From: Spinacia oleracea
Taxonomy: Eukaryota; Streptophyta; Magnoliopsida; Caryophyllales; Amaranthaceae
Length of the DNA: 64,000 bases
Direction: 5' to 3'
NCBI RefSeq assembly: GCF_020520425.1
Contig: NC_079487.1
Coordinates: forward strand, 112,626,141 to 112,690,140
The first letter of the stretch is position 1; the number at the start of each line of letters is the position of its first letter. Below are positions 53,895-64,000 of the stretch, in pieces. The position numbers and the translations under genes were made by a program. The notes under the pieces are model-generated. The model searched no databases. It was not told the origin of the DNA and was given only the letters and a program-made list of their open reading frames with translations.

Positions 53895-54210
53895 GTTCTC
53901 TCTCTCTCACTAGAGGAGCCAACAACGAACTTGTTTTTGCCCCTATTCTTTGCCATGGTCGCGAAATCTCGATCTAGGGTTTAGATTGAGGGGTAGAAGG
54001 AAGAACGAAGAAAAAAGGAGAACTCAGAAACAAATTACCTTTTTCCGAAGCGGAATTCGCCGATAAAGCGAACAACACAAGTTCCCGAAGTCTAAAGTTG
54101 GCCGAATTTCGTAGATCTGAAGAAGCAAATTGCACTGCGATCGCCGGAATTTAGAGAGAGAATGGGTTTGAAATAAGGAGTAAAAAGTTTAAAAGGAGCA
54201 AGGCACCCAG

Positions 54211-54218
54211 TATTTATA
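54211..54218 (-). promoter_or_regulatory. TATA box for the antisense block
   Basis: On the minus strand the sequence reads TTCTATAAATACTGGG, an excellent plant TATA context. It lies about 260 bases upstream of the first antisense ATG. This suggests the block is transcribed from its own promoter near the right LTR. Confidence 0.55.
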
Positions 54219-54377
54219 GAAAAGAGAAAGGGCGCATCAACTTCCTCAAACCCACGATCTCCATGACACAGTACAATTCCCAACACTTGTCATCAATGCA
54301 AATCATCCCTTTTCAAAAAAGAGAGGGAACTTTCGGACTTCTGACAGCTGGAAACCCACCCATTTAATTCTAAATGG

Positions 54378-54397
54378 ACCGGGTCTGGGGGGCATGT
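54378..54397 (+). other. Polypurine tract of the gypsy element
   Basis: GGTCTGGGGGGCAT stands directly before the right LTR, where plus-strand DNA synthesis is primed. Confidence 0.7.
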
Positions 54398-54822
54398 TGT
54401 TTGGGCTCCCAATTGATTCTCAATTGGGCCACTAAGTCCAAAGCCCAATGGCTCTAAACAACAACATCAAACCTACCAATGGCTATTCAGCCATCCATTA
54501 AGGCCCAAGGCCCAATAACAATAAGTGACCTATGGGCATTTATTATGCAAACACTATAAATAGGCCGCCAAGGCTCACACCTCAAGGTACGTCCAATTTA
54601 TCGCCTTAAGACTACTCTTCTAGAGAACTTCTCTCTAGAATCCGAGCATCATTCTTACTTAGGCATCGGAGGGGCTTTCCTCGGAAACACCCCCGAGGCT
54701 AGTGACTTTGCTCTTGTGCAGGTGAATTCGGACTCCACTCATTCAAACAAGCAAGATCTTCAACACATACAAAAGGGCCTTCATTCGAAGCCCATTGTTT
54801 CCATCTTTACAACACCGGAACA
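54398..54822 (+). repeat. Right LTR of the gypsy element
   Basis: Same 425 bases as the left LTR with a single difference noted by eye. Followed by the AATAC target duplication. Confidence 0.95.
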
Positions 54823-54865
54823 AATACAAATTAAAGTAACGCAAATTGAACAAATGAAACCAATT

Positions 54866-54945
54866 GAGGTTGGTATGAGTGGTTAAAGGCCTCTTACTCC
54901 TTAACCAAGGTCTCGGGTTCGAGCCTTAGAACCAAAAAAAAAAAA
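54866..54945 (+). mobile_element. Short tRNA-derived SINE
   Basis: GAGGTTGGTATGAGTGG (box A-like) and CGGGTTCGAGCC (box B) are in pol III spacing, followed by AGAACC and a run of 12 A. No body beyond the tRNA-like head, so it is either a very short SINE or a retrotransposed tRNA. It abuts the Mutator-like MITE. Confidence 0.55.
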
Positions 54946-54949
54946 TTGA

Positions 54950-55276
54950 AAGGTCACAAGTTGCGACAACATTTAGTTGTTGGAATTTTACATGTCGGAG
55001 TTTAATTGGTACATATACGCGCCACGTAGATCATGCATCATCATAATATTTTTACTATGAAAATAAGTAAATATGGTATTCGACATAAAGAAGGAAATAA
55101 TTTAGAATATTAAAATTTTCCTACCTTTTTATGAAACATGTATAATAGTTTATACTTAGGCATGGTGCGACCTTTATCATTTTCGATTTTCCAATTTAAA
55201 ATGACACATAAGCATGTCATGTCATCATTGTGACACGGCTCTTAAAGGTTGCATGTTGCGACCTTTATCATTTTTG
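54950..55276. mobile_element. Mutator-like MITE, second copy
   Basis: AAGGTCACAAGTTGCGACAA, CACGTAGATCATGCATCATC, GACACATAAGCATGTCATG and GTTGCGACCTTTATCA follow the same order as in 42125-42739, without the nested Stowaway. The left terminus is slightly worn. Confidence 0.6.
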
Positions 55277-55662
55277 ATTGTTTTGTAAGAAAAAAGAAAA
55301 AAGAAAAATATTAGAGAACCCTCCTGCGTTTTAATACTCCGTAAAAAATACTCCATAGGAATATAGGATACAACTTATAAGATGCTGCTCCTATATGGCT
55401 AATTGGCTATAAAGATATAATATACTATGTACTTGGTGTAACGTATAATATGGATGATTGGTATAGTACTTACCTATAAGTGAATTATTTATTTATTTAG
55501 CAGCTGCCACTGCCACTGCCAGCTGAGAGGCCGGGGGGTTACTATATAGTACTCCGTACACCGTATTGCGTATTAATTGGGCAATGGTTTACTTATTCAA
55601 TTCACTGCCTGCTACAAGTATCAAATAAAACAAGCATTTCACATTTTGTTTACTTTTTGAAA
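55277..55662. other. Upstream region of the second NPF gene
   Basis: Non-coding; expected promoter and leader. Contains two CTCCGTA phrases and a TGCCACTGCCACTGCCAG tract. Confidence 0.35.
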
Positions 55663-58600
55663 ATGGAGGGTAGAGAAGATATACATGATGAAAATGACAC
55701 GAAACTATTACATCATGTTCATGACTCATCTTTGGACTACAAAGGAAAGCTTCCTCTTCGATCTTCAACTGGCTCATGGAAAGCATCCTTCTTCATCATA
55801 GGTAACACATTTCAACTTTCATTTATATATCATTAAGGATATGACATGAATTTACAAGTCGGGAAAAAGAAAATCAATAAAATCCTAATTTTAGTTAAAT
55901 ATATATATGCAGCAATAGAGTTCAGTGAGAGGCTGAGTTACTTTGGAATAGCAACCAACATGATAACATACATGACCAAAGTGATGCATCAGGACCTTGA
56001 AACAGCGGCCAATAGCGTAAATATATGGGCCGGGGTAGCCACGGTGATGCCTTTGTTTGGTGGGTTTCTTGCAGATGCATATACCGGCCGCTACTTTATG
56101 ATTCTTTTCTCTGCCATACTTTATGCAATGGCAAGACTTCTCTCCTTTACTCTCTATTATTACTCTTTTTTTTAGGGGGTGAAAGTAATTTTACTTTATT
56201 TGCTGTGACTACAACTTAAGGTTGCCTTTTGGGAAAATGATCATTAGTGGACAAGGTTATTAGCAGACAATTTTTTATTGATTAGGGTCGATATGGAATC
56301 AGAATATTAGCCCAATAATTTATAAATAAAAATAGATAGCTTAAACATGTACTATGATCGAATATATTAGTATTTACATGGACCATCTATTAGCTCTCTC
56401 CCATTCTGTTGCTAATTTGTTAGTCTGCCTACTATTGACCTTTGACCCGCATGAACCAGACAGGCTACAACCCTTTAATAAATGATCCTCTAATAACCGA
56501 ACCTGTTAATGACCGCACCACACTAACCATGGCCCGGCACACCCTATAACCAGGTCTAGTTGCGAAAATACCTTTCAAAAGTCATTTATTAAAAAATATT
56601 TTTGGTGAAATTTACTTATTCGTAGTTGTAATACAATTTTGTAAGGTACGGAATAGTACCTTATTCTAATTTTTCGGCCACAAAGGTTTACTCTCGGCGT
56701 TGACTTTGGGTTTTTCTTCTTTTGAATTCTTTTGTCAAGCAATTCCTTCCTACATCCCTCCCCATGTGTTTGTTGTTGTGTTCTTTTGTTGTGCATTGAG
56801 CTTTGATTTGGACACCACTGACTCGGAATTTGGACGTCATTGCTCACGAATGAGTAAATTAAAGAGTTGTTTGGTAATCACCATTAATTTTGTATTTGGT
56901 AATATATTCAGGGTTTAGGTGTTTACACAATGTCCCAATACATCCCAAGTCTTAAACCTTGTGGTGCAACCTCGAGTACATGCGAACATGTTAGCAAGGT
57001 CCACGAGTTGGTCTACTTTTTAGCAGCATACCTAGTGGCCTTAGCAACCGGGGGTTACAAACCATGCTTGGAGAGCTTTGGGGCAGACCAATTCGACGAC
57101 AATCACTCGGAAGAAAGGAAGCAAAAGATGTCATTCTTCAATTGGTGGAATATAGCCCTTTGTAGTGGCCTTTTCACTGGGGTGACTTTGATTGTGTATG
57201 TACAGGACTACGTTAGTTGGGGACTCGGGTTTTTAATCCTAGCCATAACTATGGTCGCTAGTGTCTTGGTATTTGTTCTTGGTAGGCCATTTTATCGCTA
57301 CAAGACCGCTCTTGGAAGCCCATTGACCCCTTTGTTGCAAGTCTTGGTTGCTACTTTCACCAAACGAAAACTAGTTTGTCCATCAAATCCATCCTTGTTG
57401 TATGAGCCTCCCGTTTCAGGGAAGCTCCAAAGCCGACGTTTGGGTCATACAAACAGACTCAGGTAAACGTTACTAGTCAATTGGTCATAGCCCATAATGT
57501 TTTTTTACTAGTATATATGTTGTTGTGGGGGATTGAACACGGGTTCTCCCTACCAAGTTCAGCCCCAATCACCACTAAACCTACAAGCAATTGGTATATA
57601 TGTACGTGGATGTAATAAAATTTGGATATAGTAAGTGGGAGAGTGTAAAAATATGGGTGGATGTAAGAAAATAAAATGAAGAAAATAAGAGAAAGTGAAC
57701 GGAAAGTGATAAATGTTGGGGGATAAGAAAGAAAAATTCCATGTCTAAAATTAGAAGAAAACACAATATAAATAGCATTGTGAAATTGACTAAAATGGAA
57801 AATGTAAATATCATTTTGAAACGGAGTCAGTAGTTAACAGTTTAATGTTTCATAGGCTCATACTACGTAGATCACAGTTTAATTAATTTGTTTGTATAAA
57901 TGCATTGCAGATTTCTTGACAAAGCTGCTATAATCGAAAATCATCAAAGTAATGAAGTAGACATGAAGAAACAAAATCCATGGAGGCTAGCAAGCGTGAC
58001 ACAAGTAGAGGAATTGAAGCTGATAATAAACATGGCTCCCATATGGCTAACTTCCTTGGTATTCGGCATAGGCGTTGCCCAAGGGACCACATTCTTTGTT
58101 AAGCAAGGAAGTGCAATGGATAGGAAAATTTCCAAACACTTTGAAATCCCAGCAGCTTCAATGGCAGTCTTAATAGCCCTAGGTATGATTACTACAATTG
58201 CATTTTACGACAAAGTCCTTTTACCATACTTAAGGAGAGTCACAGGAAACGAGAGAGGTATTAACATCCTTACAAGAATTGGTATTGGTATGGCCATTTT
58301 AATTATATCAATGTTGTTCTCGGCTTTGGTAGAAAGAGAAAGATTAAAGGCGGCGTTACAAGGGAAAATAATGAGTGTATGTTGGCTAATACCACAGTTC
58401 TTGATCCTTGGTATAGGGGATGGTTTTTCCCTAGTAGGAATGCAAGAATACTTCTATGACCAAGTTCCTGATTCCATGAGGAGTTTAGGAATGGCGTTTT
58501 ACCTTAGTGTTATTGGCATTGGAAGTTTCATGACAACATTTTTAATCATGGTTGTGAATCAAGTGACAAAGATGCATGGAGGAAAGAAATGGATAGGAAA

Positions 58601-58784
58601 GGATTTGAACCACAGTCGTCTTGATTATTTTTATTGGCTCTTGATGCTCATTTTTGTATTGAATATGTGTGTTTTTGTGTTGTTGGCTAAGAATTATAGG
58701 TACAAAAGTGTTCAAGCAAGTGTGGTTGTGGTAGATAATTCTTGTGACGCCGGTGAGAAGAAAATGGATTTGGGTGGTGTTTAA
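55663..58784 (+). CDS. NPF/PTR family proton-coupled transporter, NPF5 type, copy 2
   Basis: Tandem relative of the gene at 37183. Exons 55663-55801, 55913-56130, 56912-57462 and 57911-58784 give 593 aa. Exons 2 and 3 are exactly as long as in copy 1 (218 and 551 bases), and most residues are the same. ExxER is E49-F-S-E52-R53; ESFGADQFDD and SFFNWWNIALCSG are intact. Intron 2 again begins with GC (ATG, then GCAAGA). The start MEGREDIHDEN is the only in-frame ATG before the conserved SSLDYKGKLPLRSSTGSWKA. The N-terminus is shorter and lacks the acidic run. Intron 3 holds a SINE head and part of a Stowaway. Looks functional; substrate unknown. Confidence 0.9.
57519..57598 (-). mobile_element. 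SINE head fragment in NPF copy 2 intron 3
   Basis: Matches the box A/box B half of the SINE at 4327-4474 (complement of GGGGGATTGAACACGGGTTC and CCAAGTTCAGCCCCAATCAC), in the same orientation. The 3' part and A-tail are missing. Confidence 0.65.
57600..57832. mobile_element. Partial Stowaway MITE in NPF copy 2 intron 3
   Basis: The right end ATTTTGAAACGGAGTCAGTA is a typical Stowaway terminus. The expected left terminus is not found and may have been lost where the SINE fragment lies. Confidence 0.45.
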
Positions 58785-59020
58785 AAACAAACATTTATAG
58801 TTGTTGATATTTAATGTTATGTGATATACGGAGTGAGTCGATTTATCTTGATTGTTCTCTCGTTATTATAAAAGTCTTCTCTACCTTGTTATAATTTGTC
58901 TGATGTAGTACTCTATTTGGCAAGAAACTTCAAGGTGAGTTTGTAGACGGAAATCCATATACTATTCAAACTAATGTTTGTGAAACAGTTGCTGAAATCT
59001 TGTTTTTCTTTTAAAATAAA

Positions 59021-60582
59021 GGTAATTTTGGTATTTACTATTGTAAAAATACACCACTTTTGTATTTACTACCTTATGAAATTTTTATTTTAGATTACTA
59101 CTTTAATGTTCCAAATTTTTTAATTTATTTACTGCCACTTTACGGTTTTCTCATTTTAAGTTTTAGATATCTCTTTTGTTTCTTAATCGTTTAATGTGAT
59201 TCAAAGTTCATTATTTACATTTTTCTATAGGAATTTGATTGAGAACGACATTCCAAAACAATTCGTCTGATAGTTCATAAATATTTAAAAAATTTACGAA
59301 TAATATTTAATTCGTCTTATCTTTTACAAAATGTTAAAAGGAAGATCCCTATGAAATCCTTACACATAAATAAGAAGAATGAGTTTACTTTAAACGATTA
59401 TAACGAGCGAAAGAGATATCTTAAGGAGCGAAAGAGATGACTTCCCAAAAAAGTCATCAACGAAATCCAGGGGTACTGCAGGTTATTCTTGTGGACTGGT
59501 GACACTGCAGCTTCTAAAAAGGCTCTGGTTTCATGGGCTACTCTTTGTCTTCCCAAAACTGCTGGTGGCTTGAACATCAAAAACATGGGACTCTGGAATA
59601 AGACCGCTGTTTGTAAACTTCTCTGGGCCCTAACCCACAAAAAAAAAATAAGATATGGGTTAGGTGGGTTGATAGCTTTTATGTGAAGGGGAGACCTCTG
59701 GATAGTTTTCAGTGCACCATTAATATGTCCTGAGCATTGAAAAAGATCTTTGGTTGTATTTCTTTGGTGGAGAGTATAGGTGGATGGGATGGTGTTCTGA
59801 AAAATGGCACGTTCTCAGTTAACCTGATGTATAAGAAGCTTTGTGTAGTGCATCCTAAGGTTCTCTGGAGGAGGGTTGTTTGTAATAACTCTGCTACACC
59901 TAAGAGTTTATTTATCCTTTGGCTGGTGATTTGGAAAAGGGTCCTACACTTGACAGATTGATCAAATGGAACATTGTTACTTCTGATAATGGTTTACTCT
60001 GCAGCTCCACTTCTGAATCAGTTGAGCACTTATTTTTTGAGTGTGGATTCACATTCCAGATATGGGAGAAAGTGCTAACTCTTCTTCAATTTACTAGATC
60101 TCATGTTGGCTTTCAAGCTGAGCTGGATTGGATTGTTAAATGCAGTAAAACGAATGGTGGCAGAAAGAAGCTATTGGTGATGTTCTTTGCTGAAACTGTG
60201 TACTCAATTTGGCTCAACAGAAATGATAAATTGTATAACCAGCATTGTAAAACCCCTATTGAATTGTTTAGAGACATTCAGTTTAAAGTAGTTGCTAGGT
60301 GCTCCCTGATCTTAGCTCTATGTTGTTAGATTTAAGCTGTTAGCTTTGTAATCTGTTGATTATGTAGGCTTTGTTCTTGTATGGCTGCTGCCTGGTTTTC
60401 TACTTTTGGTATAATAATCTCTTTATTTGCCAAAAAAAAAAAAAAAAAATTAAATGAGAAAACTGTAAAGTGGTAGTAAATAAAAAAAGTGAAACTTTAA
60501 GGTAGTAATTTAAAATAAAAATATCATAAGATAGTAAATACAAAAGTGGTGTATTATTAAGGTAGTGAATACCAAAATAATC
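59021..60582. mobile_element. Mutator-type element with about 135-bp inverted ends enclosing LINE sequence
   Basis: Bases 59021-59158 are mirrored by 60447-60582: GGTAATTTTGGTATTTACTA against the complement of TAGTGAATACCAAAATAATC, then ACACCACTTTTGTATTTACT and further blocks. TAAAATAAA lies outside both ends (59012-59020 and 60583-60591), a perfect 9-bp duplication as made by Mutator-like transposases. No transposase is inside; the centre is a broken L1 LINE end. Confidence 0.75.
59430..60450 (+). mobile_element. 3' part of an L1-type LINE
   Basis: The piece reads KKALVSWATLCLPKTAGGLN, FSVNLMYKKLCVVHPKVLWR, VVCNNSATPKSLFILWL, and then RLIKWNIVTSDNGLLCSSTS with ESVEHLFFECGFTFQIWEKV. This is the C-terminal reverse transcriptase region and zf-RVT zinc-binding domain of plant L1 elements. 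The three parts lie in three different frames, so at least two frame changes have occurred. About four fifths of a full element (endonuclease and most of RT) is missing. It ends in a run of about 18 A that touches the right inverted end of the enclosing element. Confidence 0.8.
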
Positions 60583-60748
60583 TAAAATAAAAACCAAAAT
60601 AACTCAAAAGACGATTAGTCAAACAAAACCTCATAATAAATACTAGAGGGACTTATAAAGTAGAAATTGATCACAAATCTAAGGACTTGATTCTTGTGTA
60701 CAACATTTTAAGTTTATAATCAATAAAGCTAGTTGACATCCACGAGTT

Positions 60749-61102
60749 AGAGCATGATCAGCCCCAAGTCTTAAAACATGAATTGTGCTGACATGGCATA
60801 TGATTCATCAGTCTTAAGATCAGACAATAGAAATTGTAGCATTGAAGTAGACAAGTCTTATCAAAGTCTTAAAGTGAGTCTTGAAAAATTAAGACTCAAT
60901 TTAAGACTTGGTATGTGAGTTAAATTAAAAAATAAAATGATATTTTACATAAATTTACAAGTCTTAAATGATTAATGGGTGAAGAGCTAAACTTGATTGA
61001 ATCTTAAAGAGTCTTAACAATAATTTAATTATTTAATATTAATGAAATGCTGACATGGAAAATGAAGAACATCTTAAGATAAGACCCATTTGATCTTGCT
61101 CT
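60749..61102. mobile_element. MITE with AGAGCATGATC ends
   Basis: AGAGCATGATCAGCCCCAAG and the complement of the right end, AGAGCAAGATCAAATGGGTC, pair at the termini, with AAGTCTTAA-type symmetry inside. No convincing target duplication. A worn relative lies at 38100-38390. Confidence 0.55.
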
Positions 61103-61618
61103 ATACTTGTGGTGAACAAGTTTGCCCTCATTATGCTAGTAATTCATGTCAACTTCCTAAACGTCGAAATCTAAACTTTAAATCTGCTGGTGTTTACTCA
61201 CCTACTGCTACTGCTTCCCTTCTGCTCTCTGCAGTCCTACACCACAAGCATCTAAACAGCTCGAGGCAACAACACAACAGCAATGCAACATTCTAGAAGC
61301 TTCATGATGACATCACAGCTCTAACAACTTTCTCATTCAGTTATGGATTCTGTTATGCATCATGTAATGACATCATTCTTGTAACTGATTCTCTCCTAGC
61401 TTGTAACAGCTGATGTGTACATATAAGGCAATCTTATTGGTTGAGCCACATCATCACACTTGTATATATATATGATGCTTGCTGTAAATCGTTTAATTCA
61501 ATTCAATAAAAAGAAAGCTTTAGCTAAATTCTGTTTCCTTATTCTCTCTCTCTCTTTCTAATCAGCAAGCTGATATTCAGCTTGTGAAGAAATCAACCCA
61601 AAGTGGTGATTTCTGATA

Positions 61619-61630
61619 TGGTATCAGAGC
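61619..61630 (+). other. Primer-binding site of the copia element
   Basis: TGGTATCAGAGC, complementary to the 3' end of initiator tRNA-Met; the same primer motif as in the TRIM at 33990. Confidence 0.85.
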
Positions 61631-61747
61631 AGATGATCGTATGATCCTGCTGCAAATTCCTCCTAGCTTTGTTCATAGTTTGATCAATTGATCATAAATT
61701 TTTCTGATCAAAATTCTTCGAAGAGATTGTGTGTTTCTGTCAGCAAA

Positions 61748-63150
61748 ATGCCTGCAGATCAGCAAGAACCTTCTCAGAATCCTAACTCTGCTTATTATCT
61801 AAGCAATAGTGATTTGAATGCCACAAAATTAGTGAGCATTGAATTTGAAGGAAAATGTTTCAGTGATTGGAGGAGGTCAATGATGATTGCACTTTCAGCC
61901 AGAAATAAATTGTGTTTTGTTGATGGCAGTTTGAATCAGCCAGCACCAAATTCTGCAAATCACAGAATATGGATCAGATGTAATGATCTAGTAATCTCTT
62001 GGATGCTAGCTTCTCTTGAGCCAAAGATTGCTAGGAGTGTTCTTTATCTCAAAACTGCAAGAGCAATTTGGCTTGAGTTGGAAGACAGATATTGCAGGGA
62101 ATCTGGTCCTCAACTGTTCTCAGTTCAACAACAATTGAGTGAGTTAACACAAGGAGATGAAGAAGAAGTAGCTAGTTTCTTCACAAAGATCAAAATGCTA
62201 TGGGACCAGCTAGATGGACTAGAGCCATTACCTGTTTGTGTTTGCACTGGATGTAGCTGCACACTCACACAACAGTTGCTCAAAACACAGCAGAATCAAA
62301 GGCTAATTCAGTTTTTAATGAAGCTGAATGACAAATATGAGCATCCTAAGAGCACTATACTTATGATGAGTCCTTTACCTACAATTTCAAAGGCATATGG
62401 ACTGCTCCTTCAAGAAGAACAGCAGAAAGAAGTACACAATCACAAACATCAGTCACACACAGAGTCCACTGCATTTAATGCTAGGAGATTTGACAATAAA
62501 CCTTACAAAGGACCATACAATAACAGCCCTAATTCTCAGAATACAGGAACTGGAAATCAATACAAAAATTTCACCAACAGAAACAACCTATATTGTGAAC
62601 ATTGCAAGATGAGAAATCACACAATTGACAAGTGTTGGAAGTTACATGGGTATCCTAAAGATTTCAAGGGAAAAGGAAAAAGAATAGCAGCAGCAGCTCA
62701 GTTAGATGAGTACATTCCAAAAGCAAACAAGACAGATGAAGGATCAGGAGTAGTTCATGCTACTTTCACTGAAGATCAGTACACTCAGCTGATGCAATGC
62801 TTGCATACTCAACAAGTTGCTAGTCAAGCAGAGAATTCTAGCTCTCACTCTCTTGGTCTAGCAACTACCTATCAACCTCAAGGTACATTCTGTCTCATGT
62901 CTAAATTTAATAGAAATTGGATTTTAGACAGTGGAGCTAGTGATCACATGTGTTCTGATTTGTCTTTATTCAAATCTTTTGAACCTGTGATTGATGGTAA
63001 ACATTCAATAACTATACCTGATGGTACTGAACTCCAAGTGAAACATAAAGGTATCATTAATCTGAGTGGAGGAATCACACTCAGAGATGTTCTTCATGTT
63101 CCAACTTTCCAGTTCAATCTGATTTCTATATCAAAATTGTGTCATGATGC
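61748..63150 (+). CDS. Copia gag and protease region
   Basis: Starts MPADQQEPSQNPNS; the frame's earlier methionine is not needed. A copia-type gag follows (FSDWRRSMMIALSARNKL, ARAIWLELEDRY, KIKMLWDQLDGLEPLPVC). Next come a CCHC zinc knuckle (YCEHCKMRNHTIDKCWKLHG) and the aspartic protease site WILDSGASDHMCSD. These give the particle protein and the protein-cutting activity of the element. Confidence 0.85.
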
Positions 63151-63329
63151 AAACTGTTCAGTTTCATTTACAAGTGGTGAATGTCTTATCTAGGACCATT
63201 CCAAGAACAAGCATACTCTGCTTGGTAAATTGGAGAAAGGTCTATACAGTTTAAGTGAGGAATTCTTGGTGACAGAATCCAATATAGCATCTCCTAAGTG
63301 TGCACTTTCTTCTACCAGTTCAGCTGAAG

Positions 63330-64000
63330 TTCAAGAAGCCAAATTATGGCACCTAAGACTAGGACATATGTCATTTGGCAAAATAAAAAACCTACAAGGT
63401 GTAAATGTACAGGGTTGTATAGCTGAATCTTTCTGTCAGATTTGTCCTCTAGCAAAGCAGACTAGATTTCCATTCCCAAATAGCTGTATTAAGTCTACTA
63501 GACCTTTTGAACTATTACACATTGATGTATGGGGGCCATATTCAGTTTTAGATTTCTCTGGATGTAATCAGTTTCTTACTATTGTTGATGATTACACCAG
63601 AATGACTTGGACATATTTCATGAAAAATAAAACGGATTCAGTCAAGATTATGTCTCAATTTTTCATTGATGTTGCAACACAGTTTGAACTATCAGTCAAA
63701 TATATTAGGTCAGATAATGCTCTTGATCTTACTGAAGGAAAAATGAAGGATTTGTTCCTTATCAAAGGCATACTACATCAAAAGAGTTGTTCTTATACTC
63801 CTCAACAGAATGGTGTTGTGGAAAGAAAGCACAAACACCTTCTAGAAACTGCTAGAGCTTTAGCTTTTCAATCAAAGCTGCCTGACAGACACTGGAACCA
63901 CTGTATTCTTACTGCAACATATCTGATAAATCGAATGCCCTTGAAAAGCATTGACTTCTGCACTCCTTATGAAAGACTATACAAAACCAAACCTGATCTT
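63330..64000 (+). other. Copia GAG-pre-integrase and integrase region, cut by window end
   Basis: LWHLRLGHMSFGKI (GAG-pre-integrase), CQICPLAKQTRFPFPNS, the integrase core LLHIDVWGPYSV, IRSDNALDLT and SYTPQQNGVVERKHKHLLET are read in order. The window stops before the end of the integrase domain. Confidence 0.8.

Larger units (their letters stand above)
43312..54822 (+). mobile_element. Structurally whole Ty3/gypsy retrotransposon, Tat lineage
   Basis: Two 425-bp LTRs with TG...CA ends bound the element, and AATAC flanks both sides (43307-43311 and 54823-54827). Order: LTR, primer-binding site, gag-pol in one long frame, 46-bp tandem repeats, antisense coding block, polypurine tract, LTR. 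A second RNase H after the reverse transcriptase, and an extra coding region between pol and the right LTR, are known for the Tat lineage (Ogre, Retand and relatives). Only one difference was seen between the LTRs, so the insertion is very recent on an evolutionary scale. The element looks whole; no break was seen in gag-pol. Confidence 0.95.
61108..64000 (+). mobile_element. Ty1/copia retrotransposon, left part only
   Basis: TGGTATCAGAGC at 61619-61630 is the initiator tRNA-Met primer site of copia elements, so the left LTR ends at about 61618. Its start is not certain (TGTGGTGAACAAG at 61108 is a candidate). The LTR has a TATATATATATGATG box near 61463 and an AATAAAAAG signal near 61504. 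Gag, protease and integrase follow in the order that defines Ty1/copia. Reverse transcriptase, RNase H and the right LTR lie beyond the window. About one break is seen in the visible coding part. Age cannot be judged without the second LTR. Confidence 0.85.

Overview
The window reads as nuclear DNA of a flowering plant. Genes are split by AT-rich introns, and the spaces between them are filled with plant transposon families: Stowaway, Tourist, CACTA, hAT and Mutator-type inverted-repeat elements, tRNA-derived SINEs, RTE and L1 LINEs, a TRIM, and Ty3/gypsy and Ty1/copia elements. The motif CTCCGTA recurs between genes, which in my experience is common in Caryophyllales (spinach, beet, quinoa). 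That placement is a guess, not a demonstration.

Five host genes can be supported, all assembled here by eye from splice sites and protein similarity. They are: a 140-aa conserved coiled-coil protein resembling BORC subunit 6 (minus strand, 15564 to 7993, five exons); the N-terminal asparagine amidohydrolase NTAN1 of the N-degron pathway (23219-28969, nine exons, 343 aa); a RABA2-type Rab11-like GTPase (31927-33277, two exons); and two tandem NPF/PTR membrane transporters of NPF5 type (37183-40862 and 55663-58784, four exons each, both with a GC-AG second intron). At the left end (1332-2134) lie adjoining broken pieces of a COP1-like exon and a GDSL esterase/lipase gene.

The mobile DNA is layered. 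A structurally whole Tat-type gypsy element of 11.5 kb (43312-54822, 5-bp target duplication AATAC, one difference seen between its LTRs) separates the two NPF genes. It carries an extra antisense coding block with its own TATA box and a 46-bp tandem array. A 2.6-kb solo LTR (17366-19947) landed exactly at the edge of a Stowaway MITE. A TRIM with only 72-bp LTRs lies at 33990-34278. The RTE LINE sits inside an intron of the BORC6-like gene and hosts a Stowaway end that runs into about 80 TA repeats. The copia element at the right edge is cut by the window end.

The most unusual object is an inverted-repeat element at 20565-21353, flanked by a 10-bp direct repeat. It carries two tRNA-Arg-like sequences between arrays of 25-bp palindromes, just upstream of NTAN1. 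Its right end and the adjoining host leader were later duplicated in tandem. A second notable element (59021-60582) has about 135-bp inverted ends and a perfect 9-bp duplication, and encloses the 3' part of an L1 LINE. No CRISPR array, bacterial operon or rRNA gene is present.
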